Assembly: GCF_024169925.1 (NCBI RefSeq) | Contig: NZ_JALJXF010000001.1 | Span: forward strand, 2,114,001-2,178,000 | Length of the DNA: 64,000 bases | Direction: 5' to 3' | Source: Methylorubrum extorquens | GTDB lineage: Bacteria; Pseudomonadota; Alphaproteobacteria; Rhizobiales; Beijerinckiaceae | Shown here: in pieces, positions 43,688-52,566 of the stretch | Numbering within the stretch: position 1 is the first letter of the stretch | Layout of the letters: each line of letters opens with the position of its first letter | Made by a program: the position numbers and the translations under genes | The notes under the pieces: generated by a model | Told to the model about the DNA's origin: nothing | The model's database searches: none | The model's input: only the letters and a program-made list of their open reading frames with translations

Positions 43688-45175
43688 TCAATTTCTCCGT
43701 ACTTTGTAGCCAACGCAAAAACACGCTAATCCGATCGCGGCCATCGGGCCGCCGAATCCATAGATTATGTGTTCCGTTCTGCTGACAGCAAAGAAGTCGA
43801 CGACTGGGATCATCAGGTAGAGCAGACCCGTCACATAGATCGCAGTTCGCCAAGCTGGCCCGCGCTGGAGAACGACGGACAGAAGTAAGAGCAGGATCCA
43901 GGCGCCGAAGAAAATCCGTACCTCCGAAGTCGCGCGATCGGCGAGGTCGAGCGGGAGCAGACGATTGGCGACGAAGAAGGCCGCAATCGCGAACGGAAGG
44001 CCGACGATGACGCCGATGTTGAGATGGCGGACGATCTGTACGGTTCTGGATGGACCCCGATCTCGCGAGGGTGCACGCGCGTTCGTCCAGAGGATCAAAC
44101 CCGACGCGATCATGGCCGCTCCCATGAATCCGCACAAGGCATAGAGACTTCGCAGGAGGGGGGCTGCGAAGTCTGCGGTATGCAGCCCGTTCAGTACGAA
44201 ATAGGTCTGTGCGGCAGGCTGCGGATGCGCCGACTCCGCGAGCACGGCTCCGCTCACGCCATCGAAGGCGATCTGCGGATGGCGATGCGCCAGCCCACGC
44301 GGTTGTTCCATCAGGATCGTGACCGTGGCGTTGGCGTCCCGCGGCTTATCGATGACGAGATGCTCGGGCTTCGAACTCGAACGCTGACGGGCAGCCGCGA
44401 TCATTGGGGCGATCGGAGCGAGTTCGGCTGGGCGATCCGTGGCAGGCCGTGCCGGCATCGCCGTGAGGCCGAGATCGACAGCGAAGCGCGGCACATCCCC
44501 GCGATAGGCCGCGACCACGCCCCAGGGCATCATGGTCAGGGAGAGAAGTACGAGTCCGCTATAGGCGATGACGAGGTGATAGGGCAGCGCCAGGACGCCG
44601 AACACGTTGTGCGCATCGAGCCAGGCCCGGCGGCCGCCCTTTCGGGGCCGGAAGGTGAAGAAGTCCGCCAGGATCCGGCGATGGGTGACGACGCCGCTGA
44701 TGAGAGCGACGATCAGGATCGTCGTGGCGCTGCCGACGATCCAGCGTCCCCAGAGCGGGGGCATGTGCAGTTCGTAGTGGAAACGGTAGAGGAACTCGCC
44801 CCCCAACGTCTCGCGCACCGGGACCGGGATGCCGGTGGTCGAGTCGAGAATCAGGCTCTCGCGCGTCCCGCCCTTCCCACGCCATTGCAGGCCGATCGTG
44901 CTGTCCGAGGCGTTTGGCAGCCGGACGAACCATTGCTTGGCCTCGGGTGCGTGCAGGCGAAACGCGGCAATGGCCAGCTCGGCGGCGGAGCCCGGATCGA
45001 CTGGCGCCTGCACCCGTATTTCGGGGCGCATCCAGTGGGAGATCTCGGCCTTGTAGTAGCTCGCCGTGCCGGTGACGAAGACGGCATACATCAGCCAGCC
45101 AATCACGAGACCGGACCACGTATGCAGCCACGCCATCGACTGTCGGAAGCTGCGTCTCATACGCCCGGCGCCCAT
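43688..45175 (-). CDS. PepSY-associated TM helix (iron-regulated) membrane protein
   Basis: A 495-residue inner-membrane protein. N-terminal 'WLHTWSGLVIGWLMYAVFVTGTASYYKAEI' is the PepSY-TM family opening; a periplasmic PepSY region and three to four further membrane helices with His residues follow. Such proteins accompany TonB receptors and are thought to reduce ferric-siderophore iron at the membrane. GGAG lies about nine bases before the ATG at 45175, so I prefer it to the ATG at 45160. It is divergent from the ECF sigma gene, sharing a 300-base promoter region. Confidence 0.9.
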   Translation of the reverse strand: MGAGRMRRSFRQSMAWLHTWSGLVIGWLMYAVFVTGTASYYKAEISHWMRPEIRVQAPVDPGSAAELAIAAFRLHAPEAKQWFVRLPNASDSTIGLQWRGKGGTRESLILDSTTGIPVPVRETLGGEFLYRFHYELHMPPLWGRWIVGSATTILIVALISGVVTHRRILADFFTFRPRKGGRRAWLDAHNVFGVLALPYHLVIAYSGLVLLSLTMMPWGVVAAYRGDVPRFAVDLGLTAMPARPATDRPAELAPIAPMIAAARQRSSSKPEHLVIDKPRDANATVTILMEQPRGLAHRHPQIAFDGVSGAVLAESAHPQPAAQTYFVLNGLHTADFAAPLLRSLYALCGFMGAAMIASGLILWTNARAPSRDRGPSRTVQIVRHLNIGVIVGLPFAIAAFFVANRLLPLDLADRATSEVRIFFGAWILLLLLSVVLQRGPAWRTAIYVTGLLYLMIPVVDFFAVSRTEHIIYGFGGPMAAIGLACFCVGYKVRRN

Positions 45176-45394
45176 CTTGATCCGCTCCGGCCGAAAGCCG
45201 GAGTCGAGGAATAAGACGCGTGACCCGCCCGGACGGCCACCAGCCGCCGCAGCTCTGTGGCCGGGATGTGACAGCCCCTTTCGAAAAGCCGACGAGCAAG
45301 CAGAACAGCCTCAGGAACGTCAGGCGTCTTTCGGCAACGGAGTCAGCGGCATGGCCGTAAAATCGATGTTCGACGGCACTCAACGACAGCGGAG

Positions 45395-45411
45395 TTTAAA
45401 ACAGATCTAAG
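45395..45411. promoter_or_regulatory. Weak Irr-box-like site
   Basis: TTTAAAA-CAG-ATCTAAG matches most positions of the Irr-box consensus (TTTAGAA-N3-TTCTAAA) with three changes. It lies between the PepSY gene and the sigma factor gene. Weak on its own; compare the better dyad at 2279. Confidence 0.25.
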
Positions 45412-45481
45412 TTATTGATGTTGAATGCAAACCGGCGATCTGCGCTTCGTCTCCTATCTTGATTGTCGGGAGAGCGCCGTC

Positions 45482-46042
45482 ATGCCCGCATCTGGCGCGC
45501 AGGCCGAAGATCGTGCGTTTGGGTCCAATGCCGATCAATCGCTGGACCAGCTGCTGCGCCGTTACTACGGCGAACTGAATGCGCTGGCCTTCGCTCGGCT
45601 GCGCAACCGTGACGCGGCTGCCGATCTGGTTCAGGATGCGATCGTTCGCTTCCTCGCGGCCGGCCGGAACGGAGGGCATGACTTCGGGCGGTTCGAAAGC
45701 CCTCGCTATTTTCTTCGAGCGATCGTCGCCAATCTCGCCATCGACGCGGCGCGGCGGAATCGACGGCGCGGGCTTCCGGTTCCGCTCGAAGATATAATGG
45801 ACATCGCCGATCAGGCCCCGCTCGCGGACCGTGCCGTCGCCGCGCGCCAGGAATACGCGCTGCTGCGGGCAGCTTTGGACGGTATGCCCGCGCGCTGGCA
45901 GCAGGCGCTCCTGCTCAACCGTATCGAGGGATGGAGCCACGCCCGGATCGGGCAGCATCTCGGCATCTCCTCGACCATGGTAGGCAAGGACATCCTCGCC
46001 GCGCTCCGGCGCTGTCTTGGAGCGCTCGCGTCGTCCAGCTGA
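45482..46042 (+). CDS. FecI-like ECF RNA polymerase sigma factor
   Basis: A 186-residue extracytoplasmic-function sigma factor. Region 2 reads 'LLRRYYGELNALAFARLRNRDAAADLVQDAIVRFL' (in pieces) and region 4 'WQQALLLNRIEGWSHARIGQHLGISSTMVGKDI'. The start at 45482 has GGGAGA in a suitable position; an open extension to 45425 also exists. By analogy with FecI it is held by the FecR-like protein and freed when the receptor at 47311 binds ligand, then transcribes the receptor gene. Confidence 0.93.
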   Translation: MPASGAQAEDRAFGSNADQSLDQLLRRYYGELNALAFARLRNRDAAADLVQDAIVRFLAAGRNGGHDFGRFESPRYFLRAIVANLAIDAARRNRRRGLPVPLEDIMDIADQAPLADRAVAARQEYALLRAALDGMPARWQQALLLNRIEGWSHARIGQHLGISSTMVGKDILAALRRCLGALASSS

Positions 46043-46135
46043 TGCCGGCTGCCTGCAGCCATTGCAATCGACGGTGTTCGCAGGCGCGGGGCGGTCGTCT
46101 ACTGCCTGTGACGTAGCTTCTGTCCCGGCCTCTCC

Positions 46136-47134
46136 ATGACCTCGCATGCATCGGACGACGCAGCCACACCCGATGACATCCTCGATCCGCTCACGGAGCA
46201 GGCCCTCGAATGGCAGGTGCGCCTGCATTCGGGTGAAGATCGTGCAGCGGTTGAGCGAGCCTTCGAGCTTTGGAAGAACGCGGATCCGTCTCATCGCCAA
46301 GCCGCCGACCGGGCGGCCGAGCTTTGGCGTCTGCTCGGTGGCGCTTTGCCCAGGCGCGGGCGCGGCCCGCCCAAAAGCGCGATCGTCCTCCTGATCTGCG
46401 CCCTCGCCACCGGCGGGCTCCTCGCGGGCGGCGCCTTCGGGCCGCCCCGTTCCTGGCTTGCCGACGCACGTACTTCCGTCGGCGAGCGGCGGGAGATGGC
46501 GCTCTCCGATGGCACGCAGGTCGATCTCGACAGCGGCACGAGCTTCGACATCACGTTCACGGCCGACCGGCGGCAGCTGCGACTGTATACGGGGCGCATC
46601 CACGTGGCCGTGCAGCCGGACAAGACGCGCCCCTTCGAAGTGATCGCGGACGGCGGCAGTGCACGCGCCCTCGGAACAGCCTTCGACGTCGATCGCGAGG
46701 GAGGACGCACCAGTGTCCTCGTCACCGAGAGCGTCGTCCGGGTGCGGGCTATGGCCGAGCAGGACGCTGAGGCGGTCGACCTCCTCGCCGGCCAGGAGGT
46801 GAGCTACGCGGAAGAGAAGATCGGCCAGATCCGGCAGGTCGATCTGCGTGCTCGGACCGCGTGGCGGCAGGGGCATCTGGTCTTCGATGGCCAGCCCCTC
46901 GGCGAGGTTGCGACGGTGCTGACCCGCTATCGCCGCGGCCGCATCCTGGTGACGGACCGGAGCCTGGAGGCACTGCGCCTCACCGGCACCTTCTCGACGG
47001 CCGACAGCGACAGAATGCTCGATGCCATCGAGGTCGCCTTGCCGGTCCGGATCCTCCGGTTGCCGCTCCTGACGCTGATCCGCCCGGATCCGGCCCGCAT
47101 CGGGAAGGCAGGAGCGGGACGATCCATTCCGTGA
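46136..47134 (+). CDS. FecR-family anti-sigma regulator
   Basis: A 332-residue single-pass membrane protein. The N-terminal cytoplasmic DUF4880-type domain ('EQALEWQVRLHSGEDRAAVERAFELW') binds the sigma factor. One membrane helix lies at residues about 81-100 ('AIVLLICALATGGLLAGGAF'). The periplasmic FecR domain has 'RREMALSDGTQVDLDSGTSF' and a C-terminal STN-like part. It relays the signal from the receptor's STN domain. Spacing to the sigma gene is 93 bases. Confidence 0.93.
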   Translation: MTSHASDDAATPDDILDPLTEQALEWQVRLHSGEDRAAVERAFELWKNADPSHRQAADRAAELWRLLGGALPRRGRGPPKSAIVLLICALATGGLLAGGAFGPPRSWLADARTSVGERREMALSDGTQVDLDSGTSFDITFTADRRQLRLYTGRIHVAVQPDKTRPFEVIADGGSARALGTAFDVDREGGRTSVLVTESVVRVRAMAEQDAEAVDLLAGQEVSYAEEKIGQIRQVDLRARTAWRQGHLVFDGQPLGEVATVLTRYRRGRILVTDRSLEALRLTGTFSTADSDRMLDAIEVALPVRILRLPLLTLIRPDPARIGKAGAGRSIP

Positions 47135-47310
47135 TTGCCGGGCACCCCATTCTTCACTTCGGGCGATCCCCGTCGAGATCCGGCTTCCCGCGCAATGATA
47201 GGAAAATGTGATCGGTCCGGTGGGCATTCGGAGCGAGCCGTCGTCCTGGATGAAGAGACCGCCCACACGCCGGTCCCTCATCAGACCATCGTGCACGAAG
47301 CCCCGGCATC

Positions 47311-49779
47311 ATGATTCCTCGGCAAGAGCCTCGCCCTATCTCCCGCCCGTACGCGTCCTGGCCCCTCGCGATCCTGTTGCTCACTGGCGCAGCCGAAGCC
47401 AAAACGGTCCGCGTTCCGCAGGCTGGTCCGGTGGATGCGGGACGAGCAGCGATCTGGTTCGACATATCCGCCGGCGCGCTCTCTGCCGCCCTCCCGGCTT
47501 GGGAAAGCGCTACCGGACTCAGGCTCGTGGCTGCGACAGAGGCGCTGAAGGCCCCCCGGACCCAAGGGGTTCATGGCTTCTACGAGCCCGAAGCGGCCCT
47601 CGCCCAAATCCTGGCCGGGACGAGCCTCGTCCACCGCTTCACGGATGAGGAGACGGTCGCGATCTACCGGGCGGACTGGAGTGCCGCCCCAGGCGCCGCG
47701 GCCGCGGAAGTTGTTCTGGACCAGCTCTCCGTCGAGGGCGAAGCATCGGGGGAACGCGCCAACGGCCCCGTGCGTGGGTACGTGGCGCGGGTCAGCGCTT
47801 CGGGGACGAAAACCGACACACCCATCATCGAGACACCCCAGACGGTGAATGTCGTCGGCGCCCGCCAGATCCAGGACGAAGGAGCGACGTCGCTCGCTCA
47901 GGCGCTCGCCTACACGCCGGGCATCGCCAGCCAAGCCGTTGGCGGCTTTGCCAGGACCTCCGACGGCTTCACGATCCGCGGCTTCCCCGTGGAGACGGGC
48001 AATCAAGGCCTGTTGCGCGACGGATTGAAGCTTCAGTCGGGCGTCTACGACGGAACACAGGAGCCCTACGGGCTGGAGCGCCTCGAAGTGCTCAAGGGCG
48101 CCGCCTCGATCCTGTACGGCCAGCTCTCACCGGGCGGCATCGTCAACGCCGTGAGCAAACACCCGCTCCAGACGCCCTACAATGAGCTTAATGTCACCAT
48201 CGGACAATATAACCGGAAGGAGGTATCGGGCGACTTCACCGGTCCGCTCACGCCCGACGGGGAGTGGTCCTACCGGTTGACCGGTCTATTCCGCGACAGT
48301 GACAGTTATCTTGCCTTCACGCCGGACGACAAGCGTTACATCGCTCCTGCGATCACTTGGCGTCCATCGAGCGCCACCTCCGTCACATTGCTTGGCTATT
48401 ATCAGGAGATCAACACACGTTTCCAGCCCCCGCTCTCGGCGGTCGGCGTGCTGCTCCCGAACGGATCCCTCCCACGATTCGCAGTGAATCGATTCTACGG
48501 CGAACCGAGCTTTGATCGCTTCGATGCCCGCTCCGGGGCGATCGGCTACCAAGTCGACCATGCCTTCTCGGACAACGTGAGGCTGCGTCACGCCCTACGC
48601 TACTACCAGTCCGGCGTCGACTGGGACTACATCCTGCCGACTTCACTCCTGGCTAATCGGCAGGTCGCGACCCGCGGTGTCAGCTTGCGCAACGAGAATG
48701 CCACAGGTATCGCCTCCGATACCTCGCTAGAGACAAAATTCGTTTTCGGTGAGACCAGCCATACCCTGCTGGCCGGTATTGATTACTACCACAGCTTCCT
48801 CAACTCTGAGCGCTTTTCCGGCACCGCGAGCAACCTCAACGTCTACGCACCAGTCTACGGGGTCGGCAGTCCCGTCATCAACTACGCGCGCAACAACGGC
48901 TCGAAGAGCACGCTCGATCAGGTCGGTCTCTACGTCCAAGACCAGATCAAGTTTGATCGCTTCGTGCTCCTCCTCGGCGGCCGGCAGGATTTTGCCAGCA
49001 CGCAAGTGCTGACCTACCGCACCGCCGCTCAGCTCGCGCAGACCGACAGCGCCTTCAGCGGGCGACTCGGGCTGCTCTATCTCGGCGATCAAGGGCTGGC
49101 GCCCTACGTCTCTTATAGTCAATCCTTCCAAACCTTCGCCCTCACGGATCGGAACGGTAACCCGTTCCAGCCGACGACGGGCGAGCAGTACGAGGGTGGG
49201 CTGCGCTGGGATATTCCAGGGGCCAACACTCTCGTCAGTGCCGCCGTCTATCAGATCGATCAGCAGAACGCGCTGGTGGCGGATCCCGTTAGCCCCGCTT
49301 TTAGTATTCAGACGGGCCGCGTCCGCTCACAAGGCTTCGAGACGGAAGTACGGACGAATTATGGACCGCTTCAGGCTGTGGCGTCCTATTCCTATACAGA
49401 CGCACGGCAAGTGCGCACCACCGATCCGGCGGCCCTGAACCAACGAATTGATCTCGTCCCCTACCATCAAGCGGCCGTCTTCGGCACCTATGACATGGGC
49501 CTGTTCGGAATCGCCGGGCTGCGGCTCGGTGGCGGCGTGCGCTATGTCGGAAGTGCCAACATCTCGGGCGGGGTCAGCTTCGATACCCGCGCCGCAACTC
49601 TGTTCGACCTCGTGGGAACCTACGATTTCGGCGTTGCGGATCCGACCCTGAACGGTTGGCGCGCTCAGTTAAACCTTCGAAACATCCTCGATCACGCGTA
49701 TGTCACCTGCGTGACCGCAAATGGCTGCCGCTACAGCGAACCATTGAATGTCTTCGGCACGATCTCGTATCGATGGTAA
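47311..49779 (+). CDS. FecA-like TonB-dependent receptor with STN signalling domain
   Basis: An 822-residue outer-membrane receptor. A signal peptide ending near residue 33 is followed by an STN/secretin domain (about residues 50-115, 'FDISAGALSAALPAWESATGLRL') that contacts the FecR-like protein. The plug domain has 'IIETPQTVNVVGARQIQDEGA' and 'ERLEVLKGAASILYGQLSPGGIVN' in pieces, and a 22-strand barrel ends in the expected aromatic ('ISYRW'). It imports a ferric siderophore and signals its presence to the sigma factor at 45482. A terminator follows at 49812. Confidence 0.95.
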   Translation: MIPRQEPRPISRPYASWPLAILLLTGAAEAKTVRVPQAGPVDAGRAAIWFDISAGALSAALPAWESATGLRLVAATEALKAPRTQGVHGFYEPEAALAQILAGTSLVHRFTDEETVAIYRADWSAAPGAAAAEVVLDQLSVEGEASGERANGPVRGYVARVSASGTKTDTPIIETPQTVNVVGARQIQDEGATSLAQALAYTPGIASQAVGGFARTSDGFTIRGFPVETGNQGLLRDGLKLQSGVYDGTQEPYGLERLEVLKGAASILYGQLSPGGIVNAVSKHPLQTPYNELNVTIGQYNRKEVSGDFTGPLTPDGEWSYRLTGLFRDSDSYLAFTPDDKRYIAPAITWRPSSATSVTLLGYYQEINTRFQPPLSAVGVLLPNGSLPRFAVNRFYGEPSFDRFDARSGAIGYQVDHAFSDNVRLRHALRYYQSGVDWDYILPTSLLANRQVATRGVSLRNENATGIASDTSLETKFVFGETSHTLLAGIDYYHSFLNSERFSGTASNLNVYAPVYGVGSPVINYARNNGSKSTLDQVGLYVQDQIKFDRFVLLLGGRQDFASTQVLTYRTAAQLAQTDSAFSGRLGLLYLGDQGLAPYVSYSQSFQTFALTDRNGNPFQPTTGEQYEGGLRWDIPGANTLVSAAVYQIDQQNALVADPVSPAFSIQTGRVRSQGFETEVRTNYGPLQAVASYSYTDARQVRTTDPAALNQRIDLVPYHQAAVFGTYDMGLFGIAGLRLGGGVRYVGSANISGGVSFDTRAATLFDLVGTYDFGVADPTLNGWRAQLNLRNILDHAYVTCVTANGCRYSEPLNVFGTISYRW

Positions 49780-49811
49780 TGCACCGGCAGAGACTAAAAA
49801 GACTTTTATTG

Positions 49812-49854
49812 CGCCGGACTTTTGGTGTTTACCTAAAGTCCGGCGAGTTGTTTT
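49812..49854 (+). terminator. Rho-independent terminator of the receptor gene
   Basis: An 11-base perfect inverted repeat (CGCCGGACTTT at 49812-49822, complement at 49835-49845) is followed by AGTTGTTTT. It lies 33 bases after the receptor stop. Confidence 0.8.
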
Positions 49855-49999
49855 CAGTAATTGCAAATATTTTTATGAAATTTCTCCCTGCCTGGCACCC
49901 TGCACCTGTTTCGTTCAATAGCGCGCAAACCGCAGTAATCGGATTGCAGGCCGAAAGGGAATGTGCCCTCCCGATGTCCTAATGTCTCTGGTGTTCATT

Positions 50000-50212
50000 T
50001 CATCCAGCCTTTCGAAGTTGGATGTCTGGTCCCGGCTGGTGGAGCGGGTCTGACCTGAATCTGCCTGGGTCGGCAGACCATGCCTTGCAGATGGCTTCAT
50101 AGGGAGTGAGGCCCCGCAGGGTCTTCAGGCGGCGGCCAAAGTTGTAGGCGCTGACGAAGTCGGCCAGATGGGCACGAAGCTGTGCGTGGCGATCGTAATG
50201 ATAGCGCTTGTC
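50000..50212 (-). pseudogene. IS481-type transposase, C-terminal remnant
   Basis: Reading leftwards, about 65 codons encode the tail of a DDE transposase: 'LRAHLADFVSAYNFGRRLKTLRGLTPYEAICKAW' followed by 'PLHQPG'. I know this tail from IS481-family enzymes. The catalytic core is absent. At about 50212 it abuts an oppositely oriented IS3-type fragment, so this is a broken copy. Confidence 0.75.
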
Positions 50213-50671
50213 GCGAGGCGCGATGTGCTGGCCGAGGGCGTATCGTGCGGGCTGCGCCGCATCGAGCGGATCATGCGCGCGAACGCCTTGCGGGCGCGGC
50301 CGCAAGGCGGGGGGGGGCTGCCGAAGGACGAGGGTGAGCGGGCTGCCGCTTCGCCCGATCTCTTGGAGCGGCGGTTCGCGGCTGATGCCCCGAACCGGAA
50401 ATGGATCGCCGACTTCGCGTCTATCTGGACCGCAGAGGGCTGGCTCGACGTCGCTGCCTTCATCGACCTGTTCTCCCGCCGTGTCGTGGGCTGGTCGATG
50501 CAGGCCAGCATGACGGCGCAACGCGTCACGGATGCGCTCGTCATGGCGATCTGGCGCAGGGGCAAGCCGGATGCCTTGCTGCATCACTCGGATCAGGGTT
50601 CGCACTACACAAGCGAAGCCTGCCAGCGCCTGATGGCTGAGCACGGCGTGACTTGCTCGATGAAACGCGCA
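50213..50671 (+). pseudogene. IS3-type transposase OrfB, internal fragment
   Basis: About 140 codons of an integrase-core transposase: 'LRRIERIMRANALRARPQ', 'NRKWIADFASIWTAEGWLDVAAFIDLFSRRVVGWSM', and 'HHSDQGSHYTSEACQRLM', shown in pieces. The first two catalytic Asp residues are present (IADFAS, FIDLFS). The similarity ends just before the segment that should hold the catalytic Glu, and the N-terminus is missing as well. It is cut on the left by an IS481-type remnant and on the right by an integrase remnant. Confidence 0.8.
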
Positions 50672-50865
50672 TTCCATTCGACGTCTTTCACATCCCGACG
50701 ATGCCGCGCCTCCTTGCGGTCACGGGTGCCGAGCGATGTGAAAATTATGCTGCGGCCGATGGCAGCCACGCAGTCGTTAGGGACGCGTCGCCGGTAATGC
50801 CAGACACCGCCTCGGTCCTGAAGGTGGTGGTTTTTCGGCACCTCGTCGATGCACCTGTGTAGCAC
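50660..50865 (-). pseudogene. DUF6538-type integrase, N-terminal remnant
   Basis: Reading leftwards from the ATG at 50865, about 68 codons match the N-terminal domain of a phage-type integrase: 'HHLQDRGGVWHYRRRVPNDC', 'FTSLGTRDRKEARHRRDVKD'. The frame then runs into IS3-type sequence, so the catalytic domain is lost. It is a different integrase from the intact one at 51033, whose N-terminus is only loosely similar. Confidence 0.75.
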
Positions 50866-50909
50866 GTTTGTGCATCACTGTCGGGCGCTAAGGTGCTGAT
50901 CTTAAAAAG

Positions 50910-50946
50910 CCACCGGTTCCCCAGTGAATTGGGGGGAACCTGGTGG
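50910..50946. repeat. Inverted repeat upstream of integrase
   Basis: CCACCGGTTCCCC (50910-50922) and GGGGAACCTGGTGG (50933-50946) are complementary apart from one bulged base, with a 10-base spacer. It lies 90-120 bases before the integrase start. It could be an operator, an excisionase/integrase arm site or an old IS end. Confidence 0.6.
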
Positions 50947-51032
50947 AGCTGAGGGGAGCCTTACCCAAGGATCGGTTAACCCCTTCTACAACAACGAAGT
51001 CATTGTCCTTGCGTCCGTTTTGGGGGCGAGGC

Positions 51033-52520
51033 ATGGGTCTTAACCGGGTCTATTCCCTGGGCGAGTACCCTATGCCGCGCCGCGCCTCCGTCGATCGAGC
51101 CTACCTTGAGCAGCATGGCAGGCATTGGCGTGTCAGCGTGAACGTGCCTGCCGCAGTCAAGGACATCATCGGGCGACCGAAGCTTCGACACGATCTCGGC
51201 ACCGATTCCCTGCGGACCGCCAATCTTCTGAAAGGTCCCTACATCGCCCGCTTCAAGGCCCAGATCCAAGAGGCCCTCACCACGGTCGGTCGTCAGAAGC
51301 AGTCGACGACCCGGGAGGCGATGGAACTGGCGAAGTGGGCCCGGGAGGCCAAGGAGCGCAACACCTCGCGGGAGGACTGGGACGAGTACCATCAGATCAT
51401 CTCGGAACGGACCGTCGAGATCCGGACACGGAACGCCATGCCCGTCGAACTGCCTGCGATCGATGATGACGGCCCCGGGCTCGGATGGATCAACAAGCCG
51501 GAGGATGTCGCGGAGGCCCGGCGCTTCGGGCGCATTGCCTATCAGGCCGGGACTCCGTTCGCCGAGTTCCATGAGGAGTATTTGAAGGGATCCCAGGTCG
51601 CGGCCCGGACGAAGGCCGATGACGAACGATCTCTTCGGCTTCTCCTACAATGGCTCCAGAATGAGAATGTTGACCCAGAGATCGAGCGCATCACCCCTCT
51701 GCGCGCGCACGCCTTCGCAAAAAGATTGCCCACGCTCGCCGACGTCGCACCGGCGACATGCAACAAGTACCTGTCGCGGCTATCCTCGTTCTGGGCTTAC
51801 CTGGCAACCGTGACCGAGGTCGCCGCCTCGAATCCCTGGGTCGGCGTCGCTCTTCGGAAAACAGGCCCGAAGTCCGGCGAGGAAGAGCGTCCATTCACAG
51901 ACACTGAGGTCGCCAAGTTGCTGCTTGGGCCCGCCTCCCCCCACATGCTCGACCTCATGTACATCGGTGCACTGACCGGGGCGCGTCTCGACGCGATCGT
52001 AGACCTCAAGGTCCAGGACACCGCCAACCGCGTCATCCTGTTCCAGGCGCGCAAGACGGAGACGCACGCCCGCTACGTGCCGATCCACCCTCTTCTGGAA
52101 CCTGTCATCGCCAAGCGTTGCCAGGGCAAGGCTCCCGAGGACGACCTGTTTCCCGAGTGGCCGCCGGTGAGGAAGGTCGGCTCCATGCGCGAGCGCCCCT
52201 TCAAGGCTTCCAACCATTTCACCGATTACAGGCGTCTCGTCGGCGTGGACGAGGTCGTGGCAGGGAAGCGACGCGCCCGCGTGAACTTCCACAGCTTCCG
52301 GCGTTGGTTCATCTCGCGGGCCGAGCAGGCCGGGGTTGCGACCGCGATGATCTCCGCCATCGTCGGCCACAAGCACGGTTCGATCACACTGGACGTGTAC
52401 AGCGAAGGGACGACGATGCAGCGAGCCCGAAGGGCGGTCGCCAAAGTGAAGCTCCCTCCCCTCGACGGCAGTCCGATCCGTGAGATCCAGACAGTCCGCG
52501 CGCGAGTGCGGTCAGCATAA
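51033..52520 (+). CDS. Tyrosine recombinase (island integrase)
   Basis: A 495-residue site-specific recombinase. The N-terminal domain (about residues 14-80, 'EQHGRHWRVSVNVPAAVKDIIG') resembles DUF6538. A SAM-like core-binding domain ('FHEEYLKGSQVAARTKADDERSLRLL') and the catalytic domain follow. Catalytic residues are all visible: Arg in 'LTGARLDAIVDL', His-x-x-Arg in 'FHSFRRWFI', His in 'VGHKHGSI' and the nucleophile Tyr in 'LDVYSEG'. The ATG at 51033 follows GGGGGCGAGG; 51072 (MPRRASVDR) is an alternative. It probably mobilised the Ter island to its right. Confidence 0.92.
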   Translation: MGLNRVYSLGEYPMPRRASVDRAYLEQHGRHWRVSVNVPAAVKDIIGRPKLRHDLGTDSLRTANLLKGPYIARFKAQIQEALTTVGRQKQSTTREAMELAKWAREAKERNTSREDWDEYHQIISERTVEIRTRNAMPVELPAIDDDGPGLGWINKPEDVAEARRFGRIAYQAGTPFAEFHEEYLKGSQVAARTKADDERSLRLLLQWLQNENVDPEIERITPLRAHAFAKRLPTLADVAPATCNKYLSRLSSFWAYLATVTEVAASNPWVGVALRKTGPKSGEEERPFTDTEVAKLLLGPASPHMLDLMYIGALTGARLDAIVDLKVQDTANRVILFQARKTETHARYVPIHPLLEPVIAKRCQGKAPEDDLFPEWPPVRKVGSMRERPFKASNHFTDYRRLVGVDEVVAGKRRARVNFHSFRRWFISRAEQAGVATAMISAIVGHKHGSITLDVYSEGTTMQRARRAVAKVKLPPLDGSPIREIQTVRARVRSA

Positions 52521-52566
52521 GTCGGACCTCTGCCTCGTCCGCTGTTCTTTGCTGCTCAGGACATGA

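Noticed and set aside
43552..43785. 77-codon plus-strand frame in the boundary interval
   Set aside because: It overlaps the end of the PepSY gene and has no ribosome site or conserved features.
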